DNA from: Lethocerus indicus
Taxonomy: Eukaryota > Arthropoda > Insecta > Hemiptera > Belostomatidae
Length of the DNA stretch: 64,000 nucleotides
Direction: 5' to 3'
Assembly (NCBI GenBank): GCA_019843655.1
Contig: JACDQD010000001.1
Location: forward strand, 43,344,230 to 43,408,229
Of the stretch, positions 25,781-40,700 are shown piece by piece. Every line of letters starts with the position of its first letter. The first letter of the stretch is position 1. The notes beneath the pieces were generated by a model. The model made no database searches, had not been told where the DNA came from, and saw only the letters and a program-made list of their open reading frames with translations. The position numbers were made by a program, and so were the translations under genes.

Positions 25781-27601
25781 CATTCGTTGTTTCGTCGAGT
25801 AAATAAATCAAATACTCCATTTATATTATAAAAAATAATCCGAACCCCATTTTTACCCGGGTAAAAATGTATTGAATAGAACGAAATTGCGACAAATGGT
25901 TATGCCCATTATGAGCTAAACTGACAACACTTCGTTATCGAAACGCAATAGGTGTGGTAATGAAAACCAGACAACTTAATTAATATATTTGTTTTTTAAG
26001 CTAATGCTTAAAGTAATGGCTTGTAAATAATTTTATATAGTCCGTATATATTATGGTTCTTAATTGGAATTTTATTTTTTGTAATATTCATTTTTCGTTC
26101 GGGCATTTCTCCAATAGAACCCTCGCTCCTCACTAATTTGTTTCTTTGTTCTTAAGCTCCCGTCCCTGAACGATTAAATCTTGATGTCGTGCAGATTGGC
26201 GAGATAGGACGCGAATTTCTCACGATTTTGTCTTGAAAATTGTCACTGGCTTATCTGTTTAATATTTTCCTTATGCGTTACCTAATATTTACTTTTCCTA
26301 TCGATTCGAGGGCCAAGAAAAGTTTCTGTGTAATTTAAGCCGACACAGGATTAGTACCATTCTCTCAAACTTTACTATTCCGCTTCTCGGAAGTAGAGGG
26401 CTCCTGAAATAAATTTGTCTTTAGGGAAAGTATTCCGACCGGACGATTCAGATATTTGGAGTGGCCATGTTTTAAGTATTAATTGTTTATATCAATATTA
26501 ATGACGAAGGCAATCCGGTACCGACAATTCAAGAATTAAATTATTAAAATAAACATTTTTAATATTACTTAATTTTAGCCTGGATTGAGTTTACTGTGCA
26601 GTTTGTGAGCGATAAATAGAAAAACTAATAAGGATAAAACGGATGAAATAGCTTCTTTCATTAATCGCATTTTATTCTAACCAGATTCAAATTGTGGTTT
26701 TGCGTCATGACTGCTTGAAAATCTGAACAAACTTGTTATCTGGTCGCGATAAGGGCTCGCTGGTCAGAAAGTACCTAATTTAGATTGTGAATACACTTTA
26801 GAACCTTATCATCAACTCTCCAAGCACTCGTTCAGACGACAGCTGGCCGCGTTGAGTGACCTCGTTTTTTTCCTCACCGGTTCTCGTTTGAGTTTATTTC
26901 AAACTCCGGCAGAGTCGACCGATGGAGGCCGAAGGAAAAAACCCATACCGATTAGATTACTCTGAGAAGATTTTCCTATTCAGATTTTTTAATTAATCGA
27001 AACGATTAAATTTACCGGTTTAGAAATGTAAGTAATCCGGTAGGAAACAGGGCCCACCTCCCGTTTCGGTAATCACAAGCAGTGAGGCGAATTTTCTATC
27101 GCGATCGGAATGACTTCCTTCTGTAATTTTTAGACGATAGTGTCTACATCGTTTATGCGAGTGTTTATAAGAGCGGTTCATGTCTACCTATAATAGCGAA
27201 CTGGGGACATTCAATGGCGATATCAGAACTCCTATTGGCAGTGAACCGCCGACGATGATCCTCGACTGTTAGCTTAATCGACGGGATTTCGACAGGACCA
27301 CGCGTCGGTCCCACTAATTACATAAGAGTTTTATCGACCGATTAATTCCGTTTCGAGTACCGCGGCCGGCTCCTTTCAGAGTCGATAATCTCAGGCGTTA
27401 TACGCAATTAGTCGCCGAGGTACAAAATATTCTAAATATCTCCAGTCTATAAGAAAAAAAGTCCTATCCTTTCGATTTAAACGGATAAATTAGGAGCGGA
27501 ATTTATAAAGAAAAGCCGAGAACGATGGTTATAATATTACAATTATAATAGTTACAAATATGTACAAGAGTATTTACAGGAGTATTTGCAAAAAGGATCC
27601 G

Positions 27602-30600
27602 TTACGCGAACGGTAGGTAGAAGAGAACGAAGAGGATAAGGGGGAGGAGAAATAGGGGGAATTTCTCCGCTTTCAGGGAGACGGTACCTTCGGTCACGTT
27701 ACAGCAAATGTTGGCCGCGTCCACTATTTTAGGGAAATATTCGTTCCAGAATTTGATAGATTTGTAGTCAAAAGTGGTCGGGTCGCTCATGTTAAAGTTT
27801 TTGTCTATTATGAAAATCCGAGGGCTGTCCGTGGCGAACGGCTCCCAGTGGACGAATTTTTTGTTCTGGGCCGGGCTGGAGTATTTGGTGAAATTGCCGA
27901 AGAGGGTCATGACGACGTCGGAGGTTTTCTTGTCGGCGTTATTCCAGGAGACCTGCGGCGAGAGAGAATTCCAGTAGGGCATCCCCCAGACCAGGGGCAA
28001 CTCGAACTGGCCGGGGACGTTCACCCACTCCCGGTCGTCGGCAAAGGTCGGGGTCTTGGTCTTGTAGTCGAACCTGTAGACGAATGTGGGCGCCGCCCGA
28101 GAGACGCGCAGCGCTAGCTCGAAGGTGGGCGCCCCGTATTTCCTGTCCGTGGTGAAATCGATGTATTTCTGTCTGAACGCGGCCCGGTCCTCCGTCAGCA
28201 CGTCGGGCCGGTAGTGGAACAGTATCGAATCGACGAGGAGGTCTTCGTTGAGGACGCAGGTCTCGTTGTCCTTGAGCGGAGGAGCATCCTCCAGGACGGC
28301 GTGTCTGATGGCCTCGTCGAAAATGTGCTCGGTGACGTCCACCCTGGTGGTCTGCACCTCTTCCATATCGGTGAACCCGCAGACGAAGGGGACCCTGTTG
28401 AGGATGCGGCCTTCGCGGAGGAGTTTGGCCGGGTGGGCGGCCAGGAATGGGTCGGTAACGTTGGGAAAGCCCGCGTCGACGACGGGGCCCCAGTTGCCGA
28501 TCTCGGCCCCTTTCTTGACCAGCGCCTCCAGGCTGGCTCCGCGCAGGCACTCCATAAGGTTGCGCACGGGCTCTCTGTCGCAGTAGAAAGTCTCCGCCAG
28601 CTCGTCCAGCACTGCCGCTGATGGCTTCTTGATGGAACCCGGCAGGAGGAAGTTGCCGCTCATCGCGATCGCTCTCTGGAATTTTCCCTGCCCGTGGGCA
28701 GAGAACATGTGCAGGGAGACGCCTATACCTCCGGCGCCGTGTCCGAATATGGTCACCTCCGTGGTGGATCCGTTAAAGTGTACGATGTGCTCTTGGACCC
28801 AATCCATGGCAGCCACCTGGTCCAGCAGTCCGTAATTACCGGGGGCGTTGTCGTCCATAGTCGTGAAAAATCCCAGTATGTTCAGCCTGTAGGCCGCCGT
28901 CACTACGATCACCTGCCGACACCCGCATCCTTCAGTACCTACCGCTTGTAACATTCAGTGTTTTTAACCCGCGACCTTACTCGTCTTAGTATCCCTTACG
29001 GCTTTTAATTATATTCCCGTATAGTAAAAGAATAATTACTACGGCTTATAATTATTCCGTACCGATGGGATCGAATGGATTGTCCGTCGTTTAGCGCGTG
29101 TGGCTCGGGAGAATTCACACGTTTTACGCTTTTACAACATGTTGCAATAAGCAATCGGTATGCGCCCGATCGGAGAGAATAGTCGCATTTCCGATTGCTT
29201 CGCGTTTCATTTTCAAAATTTCAAAATAAAACTACAAAATAAATCCGTAACGGCGGTCGGTAGAAGAAGATAACCCTGCGACTCTCCGGTCGTCGTGATA
29301 TTTCCTCTTGGGTATCCGAAAATGTCTAATACAAAATATAGTTCAAAAATGACTGCCGACCTTTTGTTTGATTGCGAAAATAGTGGCGTCCCAAAGATTG
29401 GGGGATCCCACGTTGAAATCCCCGGCGTGGTACCAGATGACCACCGGCCAGCCTCCCCTCGGCGAATTTCCTGCGAACAATTTAAATAAACCCTCTTATT
29501 ATTTGAGGAACCCTCTCTCTCTCTCGCGATATCTTAAACATTAATCGAGCCGGGGAAACGAGAAGAAGTATCCCTAACGATAATTCGGGGAGGGGGGAAG
29601 GCAAAATTGAGCTCGCGATGAAGAGAAATAAATGAGTTCAGAAGTTACGGTCAAAGAACCAGTTACCGGGTAGTACGGAGGGCAAAACTTTCACACATGC
29701 CACCCAAAAGAGAGGATGAACATAAAAAAACCGATTTGCCCAGATGTGGTAAAGATATTAGGGCCGCTTTAGTTCCTGCAGTGGTTTTCAAACTTAGGCC
29801 CCTCCGTAGAATTATTTTAGCATAATTTTTATGACAAATAAAATATATTTATTTATTTTTGTACCCTGTGGACAGAAGTGTGAGATTTAGGATAACCACA
29901 GTGTACAACCTCAATCTGTCCGGTCCTGGAAAATTATTTTCAATATTATTTATTTATTTTCAATTTTTATTCATTTGAGAGAAGTGAACGGCCGTACAGA
30001 ACAGTCGTTCTACGACTGTTTTACATTGGTTATGGAGGTTATACAAGAGAGGTTAAAACACATGAAATATCCAACTATGCCGATTCAATTACTTATAGTA
30101 ATTATTGTAATTATGTAATAATTATACTTGTTTGTTTAATATTCAATTGAGGTTTTTCTCTCTGTTTTTGTTGTTTTTCGTGGTAGTAGAGAGGAGAGTG
30201 GAGAGGTTAATATACGAGGGGTATATTAATAGGTGAATGGACTTACCGTCCGGAGTGAAGACATTGAGGAATAGGCAATCCTCGTTGAACTGGAACTGGG
30301 CGGGGGCGAAGAGCCTCGAAGCGAGATTAAGCCTATCGTTTGCTGCAAAGTCCTGCTTCGGTTGGACGCAAGAGGGCTTGTACTCGGTGGCATTCAGGAT
30401 ACCGTTCCATGTCGGCCAAGGTTTGATTTCCGGTGGAGCGAACCTCAGCTTCCCGAGGGGTGGTTGGGCGAACGGGATACCTGCCGTGTCCATAGCTTTT
30501 TACTCGAATACTCCGTTAAATGCGGGTACGTTTTAGCCCACCCACAATTATCGGGCTCCCGTTTGATTTCGGGAGGGGGCGTGACCGTTCGTGAGATCTC

Positions 30601-31493
30601 GGACTAGAAGCTAGGTGATGTATCCGTGTCGTTTACGAATTATCCTTTTACGCGGACGGATACCTACTGAACACATTTTATTTCTACAGATCTCCCTCCT
30701 ACAAATTATCCATAGTAGTATACTTTTTTATCTCATACTCAGGTTTCGAAAAGTAGATAAATTTACGAGAAGGATACGTTACCGTCGGACTACTGTATTC
30801 GTTGGTAAAGTTAGGCAATTTGTCATTCGCGAATGCACATTCCGCTCTATGGTTCGGAAAATGTATTAATTTATTATACATACTGTATTTATTTATTATA
30901 TGCATGAATATATTACACTCTTTTTAAATCCGGTAACGCTTTTGTATGCCCAATAAGAAAATGAAAAATAAAAACGCCGAAATTGGCCGGTTCGTCATCG
31001 AACTTGTGTCGTCCACTTTTCACGATAATTTACGGACCTCTTCCCACTGCGGCGATATCGAGTTCCGGGCCCCATCGTCGGGTGGGATTTTATCGGACGG
31101 GATACATTAGAATACGTAAGGAAGCGTGGCGTGGGGTCGGTACCCCGCCCAATTTCTATCTCTTGACTATTATAAGATCTTTAAACGGAGAATTCATTTT
31201 TAAAACGGGCAATTTATAATATTTCCGTTTCAATGTTCGATTTCGACTATTTATCAAAATGAAATAATTATTTTTTAATTAACGCCCGTTAAAGTCAAAG
31301 TTCGCATAGATCTCTGATCTGGAGACTTACCGAGGTAGAGGAGGGCTCGCTGGGTGCGAGTCATGGAGGCTTCCTTGCCCTGGATCATGCCCTGCCCTCT
31401 GATATTGACCAATATCTGTCTGGGTCGGGCGGCCCGTGCTGGCGCGAGCTGGGCGAAGGCGGCCAAAGCGGCCAAGGCGACCACCCTCCACAT
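27602..31493 (-). CDS. Non-catalytic cholinesterase-like protein (carboxylesterase family, 605 aa)
   Basis: Four exons: 31493-31331, 30480-30247, 29470-29361 and 28912-27602; the frame closes at 605 aa. Residues 1-21 form a signal peptide (MWRVVALAALAAFAQLAPARA). Family marks are GIPFAQPPLGKLRF (55-68), EDCLFLNV (121-128), VIVVTAAYRLNILGFF (170-185) and GNYGLLDQ (194-201), with paired cysteines near 92/123. The nucleophile elbow, usually GESAGG, is GHGAGG (226-231), so Ser is Gly. The oxyanion HGGGF is HAGDF (147-151). The usual catalytic-His segment reads VPGQFELPLVWG without His. The last 18 residues are hydrophobic, suggesting a GPI signal or membrane anchor, and there are several N-glycosylation sequons. 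It is therefore probably a cell-surface adhesion or scaffold protein, comparable with glutactin, neurotactin or gliotactin type members; the exact clade is not assigned. Intron 2 holds a dispersed repeat. Exons are richer in GC than introns. Confidence 0.9.
29865..30187 (+). repeat. Dispersed 0.3-kb repeat, copy 1 (second copy 34670-34976)
   Basis: Same-strand partner of 34670-34976. Shared ordered blocks include GGATAACC, TTATTTTCAAT, GAAATATCCAAC, ATGCCGATT and TTGTTTGTTTAAT. This copy lies in intron 2 of the cholinesterase-like gene, ending about 60 bases from the exon 2 donor. No open frame is shared, so a SINE- or MITE-like element is likely. Confidence 0.75.
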
Positions 31494-34150
31494 CCTAAAC
31501 TACCCTCTGACTGGGGCCAATCTCCCGGCTCCGGCTACCCCCACCAGTCGCTTTCCCATCCCCCGCCGTCGGCCTTCCCCGGTCGAGAGCCGGCACGAGA
31601 ATGCGGAGGCCGAGGGGGGAAGTCGATACCGTGCAAGTCAGTTCTCTCCCCGCCGACTCTTGTTTACGATCGGGCTCAACCGCACGCTACTTCTCTCCAC
31701 CCTCCCCCTCTCCGATTCTTAACCCTCTGAGACTATCTGCCGATTCACCCGTCATATTATCCCATCCTTCCGACCAAACCAACCGGCGTGCCCCGTTCGG
31801 AACGACTGGACGCTCTCGAGGTATATCGAAGTGGCGACCGATCCTGGTTAAAACTTTTTCTCTGCGGGTTCCGTCCATACGTTTGTGCGTGACCTCCCCA
31901 CCGACCGCAGCACTCTAGTCCTCTCTCCCTCGGTGACTATCAAATATGCGCGGATTTGTCCGTTTTATTATGGGCGTCTGTTCGGACTCCTCCCGAAGCT
32001 TAGGGTGCCCGATTGGAGACAACTTTAAGGTGGCGGGCCTATCCCGATTAAAAGCGGATCTCCGGGGGTTCTGTCGGTACGTTTGTGCGTGACTCCCGCA
32101 CCGACCGGCACACGCGAAATCCCGACCCGCTTCGAAATTTTGCGCGGCTTATTATTTTTATCCCGAGGTGCGGTCGCGAGAAGGATTAGATCGATAGCTA
32201 CCGATCCCCGCGGACGCGAGCGCGAACCTCCGGTTTTATTTTATTTATTTTTATTGTTTATTATTTTTTATTGTCATCGAGCGAGCTCCATGGCAATGAA
32301 TGCCTAATTATGCTGTAGGAAGGTTCGTTCGACGGGGAATAGCGGATATCGTCGGTCGTTTCTGTGACCGGGCCACGTCCATCGAATAAATTCGTTCTGT
32401 CTAAGAACAAGTTCTGTAAGTCGTGCACTTCGCTAAAGAGCTCAGGGGGAACGTTATCCCAAATTTATTAATCCAAGTGTCGGCGAAAACTTGTTATCCT
32501 TCGGGTGGAAGTGCGTGCTTCGCCGGCTGAATAAGAAATAAACTCTGACCGCGCTCTCTTTTGTACGGTAAACGTAGGAAGCGTTCTATAGCTTTTCGCG
32601 CTGTTCGCCGGAAGTACGTCTTTATGAATTGGGCCGGCGTAAACACGAGTCTGTTTGTCCGCAAATCGGTACCCGCCAGCACGTTCATTATACTCCGGTT
32701 TACTGAAATCTTGCGTGCAAAAGCGAGTATTAAAATTCATTCCGACGCGAAACGATTAACATATTGTATGTTTTCATTTTCTCCGGTCGCTGTCCAGTGT
32801 GCCGAAGAATCGGAAACCCGAAGATAAGCATTCAAAGCTGATAAACTATTTACTAGTATGGGACCGAGAAGTTGCAGGACAGCGAATATTACACTGCTTC
32901 ATAATGTGAAGAGGCTCCGATCACGAGTGACCTCGTGATATCTTTAAAAATCAATCAACTCCCTTTGTGTTGGCCACTGATAATATATAGCCGCAATAAC
33001 TCTTGCATTGGCCCGTCTTTAACCATAAACCTGCCATAAATATATGTGTAGAAAATAACAATATTTTAAACGAAAGTTCGAGATGCGTATGAAAAAATAG
33101 TTCTTTCAATGGCCGTTTCAGAAAAAGGCGAGAAATTGGCCGGCTTTGAAAAGGGGCACAAAGGCCTCCTAGATACCAGTGAGAATTGCTTTATATTTAG
33201 CCCTCTCTTATCTGTTATGACGAAAATAGAAATTGTGTTATCCTCCTATATTCCGAGATGGTACTGATACCTATGTCCCATCGAACAAAATTTCATGCCA
33301 CACTTACACACGCGCAAACTCCCACACAGGAAACTTTTACAAAAAATGTAATACAGAAACTATATTTTCACTTTGATACTTCCTCATTTGTCTAAACAAT
33401 ACAGAATATATGCATTAAAATATATTCGAATAGAATGAATATTCACTCCATAACAAAATAATTGCTTAAAGGTGTCATCTCTTTACTACGCGTAGTTTCG
33501 TTTTCGACTTACGCAATGAAGTTGTAATTTAATCTCTTTCAAGTGACCAGATTTTTAATTGCGTACGCAAACAGGATTTGACGTGTGACAGTGTCAGATT
33601 TTAATTTACAACAATTTTACTAAATAATTAGCGTTACCAGGCGTTGCCAGGTATTTTAATACCGATATTGTTACAATAATATGTTTAACTGTCTAACGTT
33701 TTTTAAATAATCGGTTCCGTAGGTTTGGATGCACACTGTAGAGGGTGTCAATTAACACGTTCAGACCCGCCTCATGGTGCCATCTTGATGGCGACTTACA
33801 TTTTTCAACGGCCAAATGAATTCTTAAATTAAATTTGAAAGTAAACTTTTTATTTAATTATAACTGTGCGTTTTAAATTTTTGATAAAACAATTTTCACG
33901 TCGCTCTCGGCAAATAATTTAACTAAATTGAATTAAGAGTAGGGAAATTTCATTTTGCAAGCGTTCCGTAATTATTGAACGTGGTAACATTGGGCCGAGC
34001 GGCCGGACGGAAGTTTAATCAGCCATCGCCCTGATCACTTATAACGGTATGACAGCTATGTTCATTTACTAAAAGTCTCTTCTCTACATTTCTTCTCGTT
34101 TCCGTTCATTTAAAACACACTCTCCCCACATATAGGTACACCCACGTCGG
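31494..34150. other. CpG-rich upstream region of the cholinesterase-like gene
   Basis: Very GC-rich from 31350 to 31720, then a tandem duplication (next entry), then ordinary intergenic sequence. CpG density falls from about 33.3 kb towards Rap1. No other gene seen. Confidence 0.45.
31831..32113. repeat. Two-copy tandem duplication, about 200-bp period
   Basis: Copy 1 31831-31913 and copy 2 32030-32113 share GTGGCG, GATTAAAA-type, TCTC.G.GGGTTC.GTC, TACGTTTGTGCGTGAC and CACCGACCG in order. It lies 340-620 bp upstream of the start codon of the cholinesterase-like gene. Confidence 0.75.
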
Positions 34151-34179
34151 TGATTCGTTTCCCGCTGCGAATATTGACT

Positions 34180-34303
34180 CAGTTAAGGTGTTTTATTTTG
34201 TGCGTTAAATTACTGGATACTATGGCGGAGTAGCTGCTTAGAACCTCAACATTAGTATTCTACAAGTTATTCGGAGAGAAGTAGCTATTTCGAAGGACAT
34301 CAG
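34180..34303 (+). promoter_or_regulatory. Probable 5' UTR exon of Rap1
   Basis: Ends at CATCAG followed by GTATGA, a good donor. The coding exon begins after CTTTCAG at 35330, with 20 bases of UTR (35332-35351) before ATG. The left boundary and the transcription start are uncertain. Confidence 0.4.
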
Positions 34304-34669
34304 GTATGATTACAAGAACCAGCACAATTCTTGTCGCCCCTATCTTATATTTTGGTATTTTGGGCACATTTGTCCAAATTTAATCTCACCGTAGTGGATT
34401 TCTTGTCAGATCAATTAAGCCTTCATGATTGATTAGAATGTGTATTTTTAAGTCTAAATTAAACACGTTCGAGTCTAAGAGAGACTTTATTGCTTGTTCG
34501 AGTCACTGTTTGGCCGTTTAAAAGATATGGAATATACCTATATTGGTTTCTTAGTAATAGAGTAAATTATATTGCTTTTAGGTACTTTTATAAAAATGAT
34601 AAGAATATTATAATGTGTTTTAATAATAACCCAAACTAATTTTGTTGAAATATATTCATTCATTTTCAC

Positions 34670-34976
34670 ACTGTGGATATAAGTGTGAAATTCTGGATAA
34701 CCTCAGTGTATAACCTCAATTTGTCCTGTCTGGGAAAATTATTTTCAATATAATTTTTATTTTGAGAGAAATTAGTAAAGTGTTTTAAATTATTAATTGG
34801 TTAGAGAGGTTATGCAAGAGTTAAAACAGTTGAAATATCCAACCATGCCGATTTAATTACTTATAGCCGGCATGAGTCACATCATATGCATGTATTGTAA
34901 TCATGTAATAATTATATTTGTTTGTTTAATTTTCAATTGAGGTTCTTCTCTGTTTTAGTTGTTTATAATGGTAGTG
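34670..34976 (+). repeat. Dispersed 0.3-kb repeat, copy 2
   Basis: Partner of 29865-30187, same orientation, in the presumed first intron of Rap1. It contains an extra segment (CCGGCATGAGTCAC) absent from copy 1. Confidence 0.75.
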
Positions 34977-35339
34977 AAAATTGTTTTTCTGGCGATTAAA
35001 TTATTTATTTTAAGTTTATTACAATAAGTTTAATCCTGAACTCTGGCCGAGTAAATTGGCTGTTTTGATGTTTTATGTTTGATTTACCTGCTTTTTAAAA
35101 AACATTGTTGTTAATTATGTTGGTAATTTCTGTATTTTAGAAAAAGAAGCATGAAATAGAACTATTAGTTTTTAAAATGTATATTTATCTGGATGCTTAT
35201 AATAACTACGTAGGTTCTACTTACAAGTGTAAATTATTATGTTGAGTTCCTGGCTTCCTTATTGAAATTTAATAATTCATATTGTTTGTTCAGCAATATA
35301 ATAAATAATATAAATAAATTTTATCTTTCAGAATAATAA

Positions 35340-37798
<2,459 letters not shown>

Positions 37799-40700
37799 GA
37801 GGAACAGTGAGTTTAGATTGCTCTTTAAGTCTGTACATATTATAGACATTAGGAATTCTTTCTATGCCTGAAAAAGGTCTCTCATAACCATTTGTTGTTT
37901 AACTATTGAAAATTATAAATATTTTTTTATTGAAAGTCTAATTAGAAATTTTTCCAAATCCATTTGCATTCTATAATTTTAAATAAATTTCATTGAAGTT
38001 TATTAATTTATATATAAAAAATGATAAATCATATACGATTTGAGAAGATGAATGCATCAATACCGTTCATTAAGGCAATCATATATTTTTCTAACTGTAA
38101 TTTGTTAATTTCATAATGTGTATTTGTTTTAATATTTGTAATTTTAATACTTGTATTATTTAGGTAATTAAATTAATTTGTAGGTGCCACCAAATGAATG
38201 AACTGGTTTCATATGTAACCATGTGGCATGAATTCTCCAAATTCTATACATTAATTTTTTTCATTATCATAAACATATTTAAATCTATAAAATTTATTTA
38301 TATACATGTATATATACATTTATATATGTATATATATGTATATATAAATTTAAACCCATTTTTATAATTAATATTGTACCTTGCAACAACATGGATTTTA
38401 TTGTAGTTGTTTCATTTTATTCGGGTTATTCCTGAAGCACTAAGTTCAGTAATTATTTGGATTTTCTTATATATATATTTTTGTTATCAGATATGATAAG
38501 AGAGCACAAAGTATATTGTTAAATGGAGAGTATACTATTCTTCATATAATAAGAGTAAAATGTATATTCTTATTCACATGGAATCTCCTAATTTCTTTTA
38601 CTTTGGTGACAATTCTTATTAAACAAATATCACTGCCATTTGTCATTTTCATGAATGGTCTCTTGTTAAATAGTTTGGTCCTCATTAGTAACGGGAGGAT
38701 TTCATAGATGATACATATTGTCTCTTATGAATGCTTATTTAAAATTTGCTTTTTTAAGGTACAGGTTATTTGTTGTTTTTTAAAACAATATTTCCAGTTT
38801 GCACCACGATTATATTTTTAAATTGTTTAATATTTTTTTCACATTTAATAAAATGCGGCATCATAAAATGTATGAAACAGAACTTTATTAAAATAAATAA
38901 TGTTAAATGCTTTTACACTTTTCCCTTTGTTATTGTCCAATATTTTGTAACTTATAGATTGAAGGTCGGTGTTAAATGTTGCCAAAATAGAAATACCTAA
39001 AACTTGTACAATTTTTATTAAAGATAGATCACCTATTTCTAGCTGTTAAAGACTTTTATGTTATTTGTATGCAATAATTGATGTGTGCATCCTTGCAAGC
39101 ATATATAGTTGTTAAATTTAAAGTAATTTTAAACTTATAAATTAAATTTATGGATAACATTTATGAATGTGTGTAATTATATGGTTCACCTTTCATAATA
39201 TAAATCACCATTGTTGAACAAATTATCAGTACTAAGATAAGAAAAGGACCAAGTTTTCAGCATTCAAAGCTACTACTGTATTTGTAATATGAAAGGATAT
39301 AAATTTGTCATTTGAATTTTTCAGTATTATTTATTCATTAGGAACACCGAACTGTATATAATACTGATATAAATTTGTGTGATTACGTTCCCATTAAGGT
39401 ATGTATCCTTTCTGAGTACATCGTAGTAATGAACATATTTGTTATGGTTTATATTAAGCTTTTTAGTTTTGCATAGCTATTGAGTTCAGTAACCAGTAAC
39501 CTATATTTAGTATTTGGCATTTAAAATTTTTTATTAACAATTTTAATATATAATACTGTATATATTTACCCTTCATTGCTCAATATTCCCCTGTGATGAC
39601 AAAAAAGGAGTAATTTTCATTATTGTGTAACTAGATAGGTAATGTTTAATTTTGTGTGCACACTACAGATAATATATATGATTTTATCTTAATATATTTT
39701 CTACATAAACTCTTCCTATGATGTATTAAATAAAATATCTGACATTACAATTAATGAATATATATAATTTGTAATGAGTATTCATAGTTACTTAAAACTA
39801 CATCTTATAGGATTTTTATGTGTAATATTCTTTTAAAAATAATGTAAAAAAGTACAAGAAATCCCTTTAATATGTCCAGTTAGTATTTAGAAAATATTAT
39901 GTATTTAAACAAAATGGGGTGACACTGTGATGATGTCTCGTCTCTTGTCATTAAAATTGTTAATATATGCTTGCTTCTTCTGCTTAAATCATTGACGTTA
40001 CATAATTATTTTACTCATTATCAATCTTGCTAGGAACTTTTTTCCTTCGTATTTCTGAAACATTACAGTTAATTTTTGTTTTATATTCCATCAAAGGTGC
40101 ATAATATGCGTACAAAATTTGGAACAAGTGTTTTTAATATATTTCTAAATAATTCAATTTATTAGAAATTCCAAATTAGAACATGATTGCATGATTTAAT
40201 TCATAAAATGGTAAATATTGTGAAATATTAATTAAAACGTGTAATATATATATTGAATGAATAGTTCACAGTGTGGAGAAAAGGAATCTGTTTCCTTATA
40301 ACATAACAACATTGTTTGAAACTATTTTTATGCTCTGTTGCACTAAAGGAAATCATGTATTCACTCTGTACATAAAATCTTGATGGCATAAAGGTTCAGA
40401 TTAATTGTAACTATGGATTAAGTATATTTCATGTAATCTTTTTTGGATATAAATTTCCATCACATCGCTCCTGATGTATTCCTTATAATCATAAAATTTA
40501 TTCATTGAATAAATGTACTCAGCTTATTTTTGATTGACATTATCTTATTTTTAATATTTATGAATAATTCCTTCTCGGTCATAAAGATTTTATAATACTA
40601 TTTAAAATAAAGAAAAAAGGGTTAAAAACTGGCATAATCAAGTTTGATATTGAAAAATATTTATTTTTCAGTTATTGAGGGTTGGGTTTCAGTCAGAAGG

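Larger units (their letters stand above)
20128..27601. other. CpG-rich gene desert
   Basis: No supported gene. It holds short GT and CA runs at 21308-21330 and 21397-21410 and a ribozyme-bearing solo arm at 25725. The 124-codon plus-strand frame at 23950-24324 has no recognisable domain and lies in stop-poor GC-rich sequence. Confidence 0.5.

Noticed and set aside
27939..28621. Long frames overlapping the cholinesterase-like gene (203 codons minus, 135 codons plus)
   Set aside because: They are shadows of the GC-rich 1.3-kb exon in other frames; the spliced esterase frame explains the region.
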